From Mesorhizobium amorphae CCNWGS0123 (GTDB lineage Bacteria; Pseudomonadota; Alphaproteobacteria; Rhizobiales; Rhizobiaceae), in NCBI RefSeq assembly GCF_001686985.1, contig NZ_CP015318.1, positions 4,524,001-4,588,000 of the forward strand: a stretch of DNA of 64,000 nucleotides. Reading direction: 5' to 3'. Below the pieces are notes generated by a model. That model was not told where the DNA came from and ran no database searches. It saw nothing but the letters and a program-made list of their open reading frames with translations. Numbering within the stretch: position 1 is the first letter of the stretch; each line of letters begins with the position of its first letter. The translations under genes were made by a program, and so were the position numbers. Below, piece after piece: positions 45,160-55,025 of this stretch.

Positions 45160-46188
45160 ATGCGCGCACTGCAACTTATCGAGGACCGCCGTCTTGAGAC
45201 GGTGGACCTGCCGCCTCCCCCGCCGCCCTCGCTCGGCGAGGTAACGCTGCGCATCAGGGCCGTGGCGCTGAACCATATCGACGTCTGGGGCTGGCGCGGC
45301 ATGGCCTTCGCCAAGCGCAAGCTGCCGCTGGTCGTCGGCGCCGAGGCCTCCGGCGAGGTCGAAGCCGTCGGCCCCGGCGTATCCAGCCTCCTGCCCGGAC
45401 AATTGGTGTCGATCTACGGCGCGCGCACCTGCGGCCTTTGCCGCGCCTGCCGCGAAGGCCGCGACAATCTCTGCGAGCATGTCTCCGGTGTGCACGGCTT
45501 CCACCTGGACGGCTTCGCGCAGGAGAAGATCAACCTGCCGGCACGGCTTCTGGTCCCGGCTCCGCCCGGGGTGAGCGAGATCGGCGCCGCTGTCGCGCCT
45601 GTCACATTCGGCACGGTCGAGCACATGCTGTTCGACAATGCCAGGCTGCAGCCGGGCGAAACGATCCTCGTCCATGCCGGAGGCTCGGGCATCGGTTCCG
45701 CCGCCATCCAGCTGGCCAAGAAGATGGGCTGTACCGTGATCACCACGGTCGGCTCGAACGACAAGATCGACAAGGCCAAGGCGCTCGGCGCCGACCATGT
45801 CATCAACTACCGCGACGACCGTTTCGAGGGCGTCGTGCGCAAACTGACCAAGAAGAAGGGCGTCGACGTCGTGTTCGAGCATGTCGGCGCCGACACCTTT
45901 GCCGCCTCGATGCTGTGCCTGAAGCGCGGCGGGCGCCTGGTCACCTGCGGCTCTACGTCGGGCGTGTCGACGCAAATCAATTTGATGCAGCTGTTCCAGC
46001 AGCAGCTGAAGCTGCTCGGCTCCTTCGGCTGCCGCATGGAGAATATGGCCGACGCCATGCAGAAGATGGCGGCGGGCCTCGTCGCGCCGGTGATCGACAC
46101 CGAAGTCGGCTTCGACGACATCGATGCAGCGCTGAAGCGCATGGAAGGCCGCGACGTGTTCGGCAAGATCATCCTGCGCGTCGATTAG
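45160..46188 (+). CDS. adh2XL: Zinc-binding dehydrogenase of the AcpXL cluster
   Basis: A 342-residue medium-chain dehydrogenase/reductase. VGAEASGEVEAVGPGV, a structural-zinc Cys set (CGLCRACREGRDNLC), and the nucleotide loop HAGGSGIGSAAIQLAKKMG are seen. In the acpXL-lpxXL cluster this protein is thought to act as a reductase or dehydrogenase in very-long-chain acyl formation; exact step unproven. The gene is 36 bp after fabF1XL and 2 bp before lpxXL. Confidence 0.88.
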   Translation: MRALQLIEDRRLETVDLPPPPPPSLGEVTLRIRAVALNHIDVWGWRGMAFAKRKLPLVVGAEASGEVEAVGPGVSSLLPGQLVSIYGARTCGLCRACREGRDNLCEHVSGVHGFHLDGFAQEKINLPARLLVPAPPGVSEIGAAVAPVTFGTVEHMLFDNARLQPGETILVHAGGSGIGSAAIQLAKKMGCTVITTVGSNDKIDKAKALGADHVINYRDDRFEGVVRKLTKKKGVDVVFEHVGADTFAASMLCLKRGGRLVTCGSTSGVSTQINLMQLFQQQLKLLGSFGCRMENMADAMQKMAAGLVAPVIDTEVGFDDIDAALKRMEGRDVFGKIILRVD

Positions 46189-46190
46189 GA

Positions 46191-47186
46191 ATGGTCGCCA
46201 AAGCCTTCAAGAAAGTCCGCAGGGACCTGGCGTTTCGCTATGGCCGGCGGCTTCGCCAGATGGAGCACTGGCTGGTCGCGCGCGTCGCGATGACGATCAT
46301 TTCGCTGCTGCGCCTTTTGCCGCCCGACAGTGCGCTCAACTTCGCCGACCGCGTCGCCCGCCGCATCGGCCCGCTGGTTGGGCGCCACCGCGTCGCGACA
46401 AGCAATCTGCGCCTCGCCTATCCCGAGAAGAGCGACGCCGAGATCGAGGCCATCGCCCTGGACATGTGGGGCAACATGGCCCGCCTCGCCGCCGAGTACA
46501 TCTTCCTCGACGCGCTTTTCGACTATGATCCGAAAGCGACGACGCCCGGTCGGGTCGAGGTCCGCGGCGTAGAGCATTTCCTTGAGATCGCCGGCGAAGA
46601 CAAGCCGCACATCCTGTTCACCGGCCATCTCGGCAATTTCGAACTTTTGCCGGTGGCTGCCGCCACCTTCGGCATGAAGATCACGGCGCTGTTTCGTCCA
46701 CCCAACAATCCCTATCTGGCCGACTACATCCATTCGACCCGCCGTTCGACGATGGGGGCCTTGCTGCCCTCATCGACCGGCGCATCATTCGCCCTCGCCG
46801 CCATTCTGGAGAATGGCGGCAATATCGGCGTGCTGGTCGACCAGAAATTCTCGAGCGGGCTGGAGACCACTTTCTTCGGCCGCCCGTGCCAGAGCAATCC
46901 GGTGCTGGGCATGCTTGCCCGCCACTATGATTGCGACGTCTATCCGGCGCGCTGCGTCAGGTTGCCGGGCAACCGGTTCCGCCTCGATATCGAGGACAAG
47001 CTGACCTTGCCGCGCACCGCGGGCGGCAGCGTCGACGTGCCGGCCACCACCCAGCTACTCGCCGACGTGGTCGAGCGCTGGGTGCGCGAGGATCCGGGAC
47101 AGTGGATGTGGTTCCACAAGCGATGGGAAATCAGTGGCCGGCGTCGCCGCCAGCGCGGGCGGGCAACGGACGCTACCCGCCAGTAA
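46191..47186 (+). CDS. lpxXL: Lipid A very-long-chain acyltransferase LpxXL
   Basis: A 331-residue LpxL/HtrB-family acyltransferase. The HX4E active-site motif is in GHLGNFELLP, followed by ALFRPPNNPYLADYI and VLVDQKFSSGLETTFFGRPC. It transfers the very-long-chain acyl group from AcpXL to lipid A at the inner membrane; a hydrophobic N-terminal segment (VAMTIISLLRLLPP) is the likely anchor. The ATG at 46191 comes two bases after the previous stop. The long in-frame extension through the upstream gene is spurious. Confidence 0.9.
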   Translation: MVAKAFKKVRRDLAFRYGRRLRQMEHWLVARVAMTIISLLRLLPPDSALNFADRVARRIGPLVGRHRVATSNLRLAYPEKSDAEIEAIALDMWGNMARLAAEYIFLDALFDYDPKATTPGRVEVRGVEHFLEIAGEDKPHILFTGHLGNFELLPVAAATFGMKITALFRPPNNPYLADYIHSTRRSTMGALLPSSTGASFALAAILENGGNIGVLVDQKFSSGLETTFFGRPCQSNPVLGMLARHYDCDVYPARCVRLPGNRFRLDIEDKLTLPRTAGGSVDVPATTQLLADVVERWVREDPGQWMWFHKRWEISGRRRRQRGRATDATRQ

Positions 47187-47207
47187 CCACAAGCGTCGGG
47201 CCCGGAC

Positions 47208-47639
47208 CTAATCCGTGACGACGATCCGCGTGTTACCGTAGCCGGCTTCCCGCACCATCGAGTAGAAGGTCGCGGCATTGGCCGTGTGCAGGCGCACGCA
47301 GCCATGCGAGGCCGGGCGCCCAAGATACTTCACAGCACCCGTGCCGTGGATGGCGTAGCCACCGCGGAAGAACACCGAATAGGGCATCGGCGACATGTCA
47401 TATTTGCGCGAATACCACATCCGCGCCGTCCATTGCGGGCGGTACTTGCCGCGCGGCGTGATGTAACCCTTGCGGGCGGTGGACACGCTCCACCGGTAAA
47501 CCACCTGACCATAACGGCTGACGGTCATCGTCTGCGAAGATATGTCGATGTTGGCGACGAGAGCGGCTGCCTTGCTTTCGATTGAAGTGCCGAACAGCGC
47601 CGTTGCCAGTATCGCCGCCATGAGAACGGTCTTTTTCAT
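47208..47639 (-). CDS. L,D-transpeptidase (YkuD domain)
   Basis: A 143-residue exported protein with a signal peptide of about 24 residues (MKKTVLMAAILATALFG, cut near SKA-AA). The YkuD catalytic motif is full: HGTGAVKYLGRPASHGCVRLH with the nucleophile Cys. It would make 3-3 cross-links in peptidoglycan or anchor proteins to it, in the periplasm. It is convergent with lpxXL with a 21-bp gap. Confidence 0.9.
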   Translation of the reverse strand: MKKTVLMAAILATALFGTSIESKAAALVANIDISSQTMTVSRYGQVVYRWSVSTARKGYITPRGKYRPQWTARMWYSRKYDMSPMPYSVFFRGGYAIHGTGAVKYLGRPASHGCVRLHTANAATFYSMVREAGYGNTRIVVTD

Positions 47640-47860
47640 GCGATCAAACCCCTTTGATTGCCCTTGCCCGCTGCCATCACGCTATTTTTCATGCTTTTAA
47701 TGGCAGGTGAATGAAGTAACACACACTCATTGATAAATTCGCCAATCTAAAGCAGCGAATTTGAACGATTTTCCCGTCATAGTTGCCGCTGTGACACGCA
47801 GGTTCAGCGGCCTCAGCATCATGCTTGCAAAATGACCCAGTTCGCTGCTCAACTCCGGGA

Positions 47861-49141
47861 ATGAACGAACGACTCCTCAAGGCCGTCGACGCTCGGGTCG
47901 ACGACCTGGTTGCACTGACCGCCGAGCTGATCCGCTTTCCGACCATCAATCCGCCCGGCGAGGCCTACAGGCCGTGCGCGGAATACATCGGCGCGCGACT
48001 GAAGAAGCACGGGTTCGAAACCGAGTTCATCCGCGCCGAAGGCACACCCGGCGACACCGACCGCTATCCTCGTGTCAATGTCGTCGCCCGTTTCGACGGC
48101 CGCTCGCCCGGCGCCTGCGTGCATTTCAACTCGCATATCGATGTCGTCGAGGCCGGCGACGGCTGGAGCGTCGATCCCTTCGCCGGCCTGGTGAAGGACG
48201 GCAAGGTCTATGGCCGCGGCGCCTGCGACATGAAGGGGGGCCTGGCTTCCTCGATCATTGCTGCCGAAGCCTTCATGGAGATCTTCCCGGACTTTCCGGG
48301 CGCCATCGAAATATCGGGCACGGTCGACGAGGAGTCCGGTGGCTTCGGCGGCGTCGCCCATTTGGCCAAGCTCGGCTATTTCTCGAAGCCCAGGGTCGAC
48401 CACGTCATTATTCCCGAGCCGCTGAACAAGGACCGCATCTGTCTCGGCCATCGCGGCGTCTGGTGGGCGGAGATCGAGACCAAGGGCGAGATCGCACATG
48501 GCTCGATGCCGTTCCTCGGCGACAATGCCGTGCGCCACATGGGCGCCGTGCTGCAGGCCTTCGAGGATGAATTGTTTCCCGCACTTGACCGCAAGATGAC
48601 GCGCATGCCGGTGGTGCCCGAAGGCGCCAGGCGCTCGACCATGAACATCAATTCGATCCATGGCGGCCAGACCGAGGATTTCCGGCCTGGGCTGCCCTCA
48701 CCCAACGTGCCCGATTCCTGCCGACTGACCATCGACCGCCGCTTCCTGCTCGAAGAGGATCTTGCCACGGTCAAAAGCGAAGTGACCGATATCCTCGAGC
48801 GGCTGAAGCGGGAGCGCAAGAAATTCGACTACGAGATTCGTGACCTGATGGAGGTGCTGCCGCTGATGACCGAGCGCGACGCGCCGGTGGTCAAGGCGGT
48901 GGCGCAGGGGATCATGGCGATCTTCGACCGCGAACCGGACTATGTGATCTCGCCCGGCACCTACGACCAGAAGCACGTTGCCCGCATCGGCCACATCTAT
49001 GACTGCATCGCGTACGGTCCGGGCATTCTCGATCTCGCGCACCGGCCCGACGAATGGGTTGGCATTGCCGATATGGTGGAATCGGCCAAGGTGATGGCGA
49101 TCGGGCTCAACGTGCTCCTGCGCGGCACGGCAACGGATTAG
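47861..49141 (+). CDS. M20 family metallohydrolase (ArgE/DapE-like)
   Basis: A 426-residue zinc amidohydrolase. Metal and catalytic positions are visible: FNSHIDVV (His, Asp), YGRGACDMKGG (bridging Asp), VDEESGG (catalytic Glu and metal Glu) and a late HRPDEWVGI (His). It cleaves an N-acyl amino acid or related amide; annotated often as an acetylornithine deacetylase/DapE family protein. It lies directly upstream of a peptide-type ABC importer, so it may process an imported substrate. ATG at 47861 chosen; a TTG extension upstream was rejected. Confidence 0.85.
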   Translation: MNERLLKAVDARVDDLVALTAELIRFPTINPPGEAYRPCAEYIGARLKKHGFETEFIRAEGTPGDTDRYPRVNVVARFDGRSPGACVHFNSHIDVVEAGDGWSVDPFAGLVKDGKVYGRGACDMKGGLASSIIAAEAFMEIFPDFPGAIEISGTVDEESGGFGGVAHLAKLGYFSKPRVDHVIIPEPLNKDRICLGHRGVWWAEIETKGEIAHGSMPFLGDNAVRHMGAVLQAFEDELFPALDRKMTRMPVVPEGARRSTMNINSIHGGQTEDFRPGLPSPNVPDSCRLTIDRRFLLEEDLATVKSEVTDILERLKRERKKFDYEIRDLMEVLPLMTERDAPVVKAVAQGIMAIFDREPDYVISPGTYDQKHVARIGHIYDCIAYGPGILDLAHRPDEWVGIADMVESAKVMAIGLNVLLRGTATD

Positions 49142-49292
49142 TCCGCCGACAAAGGGGATAAGCGCTAATCGGCTACGCAATGCCAACAGGAAAAACATTC
49201 CCCCTGGTGCTGCCCGGCAGCACGAAACGCAATTTACTCCACCTCGAAATCACGCTTCTATCCACCCGGTTTGAGCATATGGGAGTTGCACG

Positions 49293-50771
49293 ATGAAATT
49301 GTGGAAAACCATTCTGGCCGCTGCGGCCCTGGCGCTTGCCGCCAGCACCTCGTCATTTGCCGCGCGCACCGACCTGGTCATCGGCATTCCGCTCGAACCC
49401 CCGCATCTCGACCCGACCGCGGGCGCCGCGGCGGCGATCGATGAAGTGCTCTACGCCAACGTGTTCGAGGGCCTGACCCGCATCGGCCCAAACGGCGAGG
49501 TGCTGCCTGATCTCGCAGAGAGCTGGGCCATTTCCGATGACGGCAAGGTCTACACCTTCAAGCTGCACGCTGGCGTGAAATTCCACGACGGCACCGATTT
49601 CAATGCCGACGACGTAAAATTCTCGCTCGACCGCGCCAGAGCCGACAATTCGGTCAATGCGCAGAAGGGCCTGTTCGCGGCCATAGACAAGGTCGACGTG
49701 GTCGACCCGGCGACAGTGAAAGTCACGCTGAAGAACCCGCAAGGCTCCTTCCTCTACAATATGGGCTGGGGCGACGCGGTGATGGTGGCGCCGGAGTCCG
49801 CCGACACCAACAAGGAAAAGCCCGTCGGCACCGGCCCGTTCAAGTTCCAGAGCTGGGCCAAGGGGTCGTCGATCACGCTGGTCAAATCGGACAATTACTG
49901 GGGCGCGCCCGTGGCGCTCGACAAGGCCGAGTTCCGCATCGTTCCGGATGCCGCGGCCGCCGTGCCGGCACTGCTCTCCGGTGACATCCAGGCCTTCCCG
50001 TTCTTCGATCCCGACAGCGTCGCCCAGGTCAAGGACGATCCGCGCTTCAAGGTGGTGATCGGCTCGACCGAGGGCGAGACTATCCTGTCGATCAACAACA
50101 AGAAGCCGCCCTTCGACAAGCTGCAGGTCAGGCAGGCGATCTCCTACGCGCTCGACCGCAAGGCGATCATCGACGGCGCCTCGGCCGGCCTCGGCGTGCC
50201 GATCGGCTCGCATATGTCGCCAGCCAACAAGGACTATGTCGACCTCACCGGTCGCTATCCGCATGATGTCGCCAAGGCCAAGGAACTCTTAAAGGAGGCC
50301 GGCCTCGAGAACGGCTTCAAGGCAACGCTGAAATTGCCGCCGCCCTCCTATGCGCGGCTCGGAGGCGAGATCATCGCCTCGGAGCTTCGCGACGTCGGCA
50401 TCGATCTGGAGATCATTCCGGTCGAATGGGCGCAGTGGCTGGATCAGGTGTTCACCAAGAAGGACTACGACCTGACCATCGTCTCCCACACCGAGCCCAA
50501 CGACATCGATATCTATTCGCGCAAGGACTACTACTTCAACTACGACAATCCGGCCTTCGACAAGATCATCGCCGATCTGAACCTCACCTCCGATGAGGCC
50601 AAGCGCAAGGAGCTTCTGGGGCAGGCGCAGAAGATCCTCGCCGACGACGCCGTGGTCGGTTTCCTCTACGAGCTGCCGAAGGTTGGTGTCTGGGACGCCA
50701 AGCTGCAGGGGCTTTGGGAGAATGCGCCGATCCAGGCCAATGACCTGACCAAGGTGAAGTGGAGCGAGTGA
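49293..50771 (+). CDS. ABC transporter solute-binding protein, family 5 (DppA/OppA-like)
   Basis: A 492-residue periplasmic binding protein. The signal peptide (AAAALALAASTSSFA) is cut near residue 23. The family motif VFEGLTRIGPNGEVLPDLAESW and the KFHDGTDFNADDVKFSLDRA block are those of SBP_bac_5. It captures a peptide, or a similar amide, for the permeases that follow 43 bp later. Upstream M20 peptidase suggests N-acyl amino acids or peptides. Confidence 0.9.
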   Translation: MKLWKTILAAAALALAASTSSFAARTDLVIGIPLEPPHLDPTAGAAAAIDEVLYANVFEGLTRIGPNGEVLPDLAESWAISDDGKVYTFKLHAGVKFHDGTDFNADDVKFSLDRARADNSVNAQKGLFAAIDKVDVVDPATVKVTLKNPQGSFLYNMGWGDAVMVAPESADTNKEKPVGTGPFKFQSWAKGSSITLVKSDNYWGAPVALDKAEFRIVPDAAAAVPALLSGDIQAFPFFDPDSVAQVKDDPRFKVVIGSTEGETILSINNKKPPFDKLQVRQAISYALDRKAIIDGASAGLGVPIGSHMSPANKDYVDLTGRYPHDVAKAKELLKEAGLENGFKATLKLPPPSYARLGGEIIASELRDVGIDLEIIPVEWAQWLDQVFTKKDYDLTIVSHTEPNDIDIYSRKDYYFNYDNPAFDKIIADLNLTSDEAKRKELLGQAQKILADDAVVGFLYELPKVGVWDAKLQGLWENAPIQANDLTKVKWSE

Positions 50772-50814
50772 CGGCTGCTGGCCAAAGGCGAAACTTGCGT
50801 TCTCTCACACCGCC

Positions 50815-51762
50815 ATGACCGCCTACCTCCTCAAACGCCTCATCATCGCACTCGCCACGCTGGTGCTGGCCTCCATGGTGGTGTTCGCCGTGCTTGAGAT
50901 CATTCCCGGCGACCCGGCGCGGCTGATGCTGGGCCTGAACGCCAGCGCCGATCAGGTCGAGGTGCTGCGCAACCAGATGGGCCTCAATGCGCCTCTCGCC
51001 ATTCGCTATCTGCACTGGGCCGGCGGCTTGCTCAGCCTCGATTTCGGCCGCTCTTACACTTATTCGGTGCCTGTCATCGATCTCGTGCGCGAGCGCATCG
51101 TCGTCTCGCTGCCGCTGGCGCTGATCGCGCTCGCTCTCTCCACGATCATCGCCATTCCCGTCGGGCTCTATTCCGCCAGCCGCCGCGGCCGGGCCGGCGA
51201 TGCGATTGCCATGGGCGTCACGCAATTCGGTGTCGCCGTGCCGAACTTCTGGTTCGCGCTGATGCTGATCTACCTCTTTGCCGTCTGGCTGCGACTGGTG
51301 CCGGCCGGAGGCTTTCCGGGCTGGAGTGCCGGCGTCTGGCCGGCATTGAAATCGCTGCTGTTGCCGGCCGTGGCACTGGCGCTGCCGCAGGCGGCGATCC
51401 TCGCCCGTGTCGCCCGCTCGGCACTGATCGAGGTGCTCAACGAGGACTATATCCGAACCGCCCGCGCCAAGGGCCTGCCCTACCGTGCCGTGCTCTGGCG
51501 GCATGCGCTGCGCAACGCCATGATCCCGGTGCTGACCATTCTCGGCTTGCAGTTCGCCTTTTTGCTCGCCGGCACCATCATCATCGAGAATGTCTTCTAC
51601 CTGCCCGGCCTGGGACGCCTGGTCTTCCAGGCGATCACCCAGCGCGACCTGATCGTCGTCGAAAGCGTCGTCATGCTGCTGGTCGCCGCCGTCATTGCCG
51701 TCAACCTCCTTGTCGACCTCTCCTATGCGGTGGTCGATCCGCGCCTGAGAAGCAGGCAATGA
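50815..51762 (+). CDS. ABC transporter permease DppB-type
   Basis: A 315-residue inner-membrane protein with about six helices. LLKRLIIALATLVLASMVVF at the start, then the EAA-type cytoplasmic loop (DYIRTARAKGLPYRAVLWRHALRNAMIPV), typical of peptide and nickel importers. It forms the channel with the DppC-type partner. Its last four bases overlap the next start (ATGA). Confidence 0.92.
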   Translation: MTAYLLKRLIIALATLVLASMVVFAVLEIIPGDPARLMLGLNASADQVEVLRNQMGLNAPLAIRYLHWAGGLLSLDFGRSYTYSVPVIDLVRERIVVSLPLALIALALSTIIAIPVGLYSASRRGRAGDAIAMGVTQFGVAVPNFWFALMLIYLFAVWLRLVPAGGFPGWSAGVWPALKSLLLPAVALALPQAAILARVARSALIEVLNEDYIRTARAKGLPYRAVLWRHALRNAMIPVLTILGLQFAFLLAGTIIIENVFYLPGLGRLVFQAITQRDLIVVESVVMLLVAAVIAVNLLVDLSYAVVDPRLRSRQ

Positions 51763-52628
51763 CGCTGCACGTCGACATCCCCGAAGAAACCCTTGCCAGC
51801 ATTCTGGCCAAGGCGTTGCGCAATCGATCGTTCCTCATCGGCCTCGCCATCACCGCGCTGGTGGCGGCGGTGGCGATCCTCTCCTATGTCTGGACGCCCT
51901 ACGACGTCACCAGACTGGTGATATCGGACAAGACGCAAAGCCCGTCGCTGGCGCATTGGTTCGGCACCGATCATTTCGGCCGCGACATCCTGTCGATGAT
52001 CATGGTCGGCGCCCGCAACTCGATCGCGGTGGCCCTGGTCGCGGTCGGCATCGGCATGGGTGTCGGCGTGCCGCTCGGCGCCTTTGCCGCGGCGCGCGGC
52101 GGCCTCATCGACGAAGTGCTGATGCGCATGAACGATCTCGTCTTCGCCTTCCCGGCCCTGCTGTCGGCGATCATGATCACCGCCATCTTCGGGCCGGGCG
52201 CCATCAACGCCATCATCGCCATCGGCATCTTCAACATCCCGGTGTTTGCGCGTGTGGCGCGGGCCGGCGCACTGGCGATCTGGCCGCGCGAATTCATCCT
52301 CGCCGCGCGCGCCGCCGGCAAGGGCAGCACGCTGATCACCATCGAGCACATTCTGCCGAACATCGCCACGCTGCTCCTGGTGCAAGGCACGATACAGTTC
52401 GCGCTCGGCATCCTCGCCGAAGCCGGGCTTTCCTATGTCGGCCTCGGCGCCCAGCCGCCGATGCCGAGCTGGGGCCGCATGCTGTTCGACGCCCAGACCC
52501 GCATGGTGGTGGCGCCGTGGATGGCGATCTTCCCGGGCATGGCGATCGTCGTCACCGTGCTTGGCCTCAACCTGCTCGGCGACGGCATCGCCGACATCCT
52601 CGACCCGAAATCGCGGCGGCAGCGATGA
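51759..52628 (+). CDS. ABC transporter permease DppC-type
   Basis: A 289-residue permease. A first hydrophobic helix (LAITALVAAVAILSYVW) leads into HWFGTDHFGRDILSM, the hallmark of DppC/OppC, then the loop FILAARAAGKGSTLITIEHILPN. It pairs with the DppB-type permease. Start and stop overlap neighbours by four bases on both sides, so permease and ATPase levels are probably matched by coupling. Confidence 0.92.
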   Translation: MTLHVDIPEETLASILAKALRNRSFLIGLAITALVAAVAILSYVWTPYDVTRLVISDKTQSPSLAHWFGTDHFGRDILSMIMVGARNSIAVALVAVGIGMGVGVPLGAFAAARGGLIDEVLMRMNDLVFAFPALLSAIMITAIFGPGAINAIIAIGIFNIPVFARVARAGALAIWPREFILAARAAGKGSTLITIEHILPNIATLLLVQGTIQFALGILAEAGLSYVGLGAQPPMPSWGRMLFDAQTRMVVAPWMAIFPGMAIVVTVLGLNLLGDGIADILDPKSRRQR

Positions 52629-54247
52629 GCCTGCTCGAGATCGAGAATCTTTCACTGGCGATCGGCGACACGCCGATCCTGAAAGGTGTCGAGCTTTCCG
52701 TCGCGCCCGGCGAGGTGATGGGCCTGGTCGGCGAATCCGGCTCCGGCAAGTCGATGACGGCGCTAACAGTGATGCAGCTCCTGCCTTTCGCGGCGCGCGC
52801 CACTGGACGCGTCACCTTCGACGGCATCGACATTCTCGCCGCCAGCGAGGACCAGATGTGCGCGCTGCGCGGCGACGACATCGGCATGGTGTTCCAGGAG
52901 CCGATGACCGCGCTCAACCCGGTCAAGACCATCGGCGAACAGGTGGCCGAGGGCATCCGCTGGCATACAAGGTCAAGCCGCGCCGAGGCCGAGGACCGGG
53001 CGCGAAAAATGCTCGACCGGGTCGGCCTGCCGGCAGCACTATTCCCGCTGTCGCGCTATCCGCATGAACTCTCCGGTGGCCAGCGCCAGCGCGTCGTCAT
53101 CGCCATCGCCTGTGCGCTGAAGCCGAAGCTTTTGATCGCCGACGAGCCGACGACGGCCCTCGACGTGGTGCTGCAGGCGCAGATCCTCGATCTCTTGCGC
53201 GACCTTGTCGCAGAAAACCGCATGGGCCTGCTGCTGATCTCGCACGATCTCGCGGTCGTGACGGAGATGGCCGATCGCATCACCATCCTGCGCCATGGCG
53301 AGGTCATGGAGGCCGGCGACACCGCGCGAACGCTGTCCGAACAGCTCCACCCCTACACGCGCCAATTGGCGCAGGCCTCCATGCATGTGCCGGCCCGCCC
53401 CAAAACGCACGCTGCTGGCTCGGCCAAGCCACTGCTTCAGGTCGAAGGCGTGACGCGCGATTACCCGGGACGGCGCATGTCCCTGTTCAAGCGCGCCACA
53501 CCGGTCCGCGCCGTCGACGACGTGTCCTTGTCAATCGCGCCTGGCCAATCAGTGGCGCTGGTCGGCCGATCCGGCTGCGGCAAGTCTACCCTCGCCCGCA
53601 TGATCCTGGCGCTGGACAGATCGACTTCAGGAACGATCCGCTTTCGCGGCGAGACCATCACCGGCAAGAGCGAGACCGAACTCAAGCCGGCGCGGCGCGA
53701 CATGCAGGTGGTGTTCCAGGATCCTTACGGCTCCTTCGATCCGCGCCAGAAGGTCGAAAAACTCGTAGCCGAACCGCTGCATGTGCTGGACAAGAAGCCA
53801 GCGCCTGCGGAGCGCCGCGAGATGGTGGCGCATGCGCTGCACGAGGTCGGCCTCGGCCCGCGCGACATGGACAAATACCCGCATGAATTTTCCGGCGGCC
53901 AGCGTCAGCGCCTGTCGATCGCCCGCGCTATCATCACCCGCCCGAAACTGGTCGTCGCCGACGAGCCGGTCTCGGCGCTCGACGTCTCGATCCGCGCCCA
54001 GATCCTCGACCTGTTCGCCGAGCTCAACCAGAAGCTCGGCATCGCCTATCTGTTCATCACCCACGACCTGACCGTCGCCCGCGCCATCACCGACGAGGTG
54101 CTGGTCATGCATGACGGCAGGATCGTCGAGCGCGGCATGACGAGCGAGGTCCTGGATCATCCGCAATCGGAGGCAGCCAAGGCCCTGGTCGCCGCCGCTC
54201 CCGACTTGCATCGGGCCATCGCGCGGCGATTGCAGGAGCAAGGGTGA
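52625..54247 (+). CDS. ABC transporter ATPase, fused DppD-DppF type
   Basis: A 540-residue protein with two nucleotide-binding domains in tandem. Domain 1: Walker A GESGSGKS, signature LSGGQRQRV, Walker B LLIADEPTTALDV. Domain 2 (from about residue 270): Walker A GRSGCGKST, signature FSGGQRQRL, Walker B LVVADEPVSALDV. Most peptide importers encode these as two genes; here one chain carries both. Start ATG at 52625 overlaps the permease stop (ATGA); a long in-frame extension was rejected. Confidence 0.92.
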   Translation: MSLLEIENLSLAIGDTPILKGVELSVAPGEVMGLVGESGSGKSMTALTVMQLLPFAARATGRVTFDGIDILAASEDQMCALRGDDIGMVFQEPMTALNPVKTIGEQVAEGIRWHTRSSRAEAEDRARKMLDRVGLPAALFPLSRYPHELSGGQRQRVVIAIACALKPKLLIADEPTTALDVVLQAQILDLLRDLVAENRMGLLLISHDLAVVTEMADRITILRHGEVMEAGDTARTLSEQLHPYTRQLAQASMHVPARPKTHAAGSAKPLLQVEGVTRDYPGRRMSLFKRATPVRAVDDVSLSIAPGQSVALVGRSGCGKSTLARMILALDRSTSGTIRFRGETITGKSETELKPARRDMQVVFQDPYGSFDPRQKVEKLVAEPLHVLDKKPAPAERREMVAHALHEVGLGPRDMDKYPHEFSGGQRQRLSIARAIITRPKLVVADEPVSALDVSIRAQILDLFAELNQKLGIAYLFITHDLTVARAITDEVLVMHDGRIVERGMTSEVLDHPQSEAAKALVAAAPDLHRAIARRLQEQG

Positions 54248-54307
54248 GCGACCGGCTCGCGAAGCGATTTCATCGTGGAGGTGGCACGATGAAAGGTCAG
54301 CGAGCGC

Positions 54308-54332
54308 CGGGGTCCTGCGAAGCAGCGGGGAC
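54308..54332 (+). other. Hairpin after the ABC operon
   Basis: GGGTCC (54308-54313) and GGACCC (54327-54332) form a stem, with TGC-GAA-GCA nested inside, 60 bp past the ABC ATPase stop and 28 bp before the TerB stop on the other strand. No T-run follows, so an intrinsic terminator is not certain. Confidence 0.35.
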
Positions 54333-54359
54333 CCGAACGGGCGACCGTCGAAACAAAGC

Positions 54360-54791
54360 CTATTCTTCCGGCTTCACCACATCGACCGGGCTGATGTCGA
54401 GCAGGTCGAGCGTGCGGCGCAACAGCCGCACCTCGCTCTCGGCCAGTTGCGAGTCGGCCTTGGCGATCTCGGCCATATGGCGGGCGAGCAGCTTGCGCCG
54501 CTCGACGTCGAGATCGCGGAATTGCGCAACGGCCTGCGAGCCGTTGGTCTCGTAGCCGAATTCGTTGAGATACTCGATGACGTTGTCGATGCTGGCCTCG
54601 GGAATGCCAAAGGCCTCCTTGCAGATGCGGCGGAAGGCGACCATTTCGCTCTCCGAGACCGAGCCGTCGGCCAGGATCATGCGAAACAGCATCAAGAGTT
54701 CCGCTGACAGTACCGGGTCGTCGGCGACCTTGCGCACACCGGGATCGCCTTCGAAGATCGAGCGTATCTGGTCAAGCAATGCGAACGCCAT
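54360..54791 (-). CDS. TerB-like (tellurite resistance/DUF533-like) protein
   Basis: A 143-residue helical protein with a TerB fold: LLMLFRMILADGSVSESEMVAFRRI, containing the conserved acidic D-x-S-x-S-E-x-E turn, and a mirrored ADSQLAESEVRLLRRTLDLL near the end. The acidic turns may bind metal. Its role is unclear without other ter genes nearby. The ATG at 54791 was chosen; the longer frame upstream shows no homology and odd composition. Confidence 0.8.
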   Translation of the reverse strand: MAFALLDQIRSIFEGDPGVRKVADDPVLSAELLMLFRMILADGSVSESEMVAFRRICKEAFGIPEASIDNVIEYLNEFGYETNGSQAVAQFRDLDVERRKLLARHMAEIAKADSQLAESEVRLLRRTLDLLDISPVDVVKPEE

Positions 54792-55025
54792 CAGAGCCCC
54801 TTTTCCGATTCTTGTAGAATAGGTAGCGCGGAATCGGCCTTGCGCAAACGGGGTAGCGGTGGTCGAACGCGCACAATTCTTTCGACGGGCAAAATCCTCC
54901 TCGCCCGCGTGGCGTTCGCGATAAAGCGCCCAGCCGACGCGGCGAACCCGCTGCGCACCTTGATTGGTGTATGACCCCGCGCCTGTTAGAATGCCGGCGT
55001 ACGAATCATGTTGGAGGAGCCACAC

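Noticed and set aside
45438..46190. Long in-frame extension of lpxXL through the dehydrogenase gene
   Set aside because: Runs antisense to nothing but in a different frame of a real gene; Arg/Gly-rich composition typical of frame shadow in high-GC DNA.
51956..52624. Extension of the ABC ATPase frame into the permease gene
   Set aside because: Shadow of dppC; the ATGA overlap at 52625 gives a clear start.
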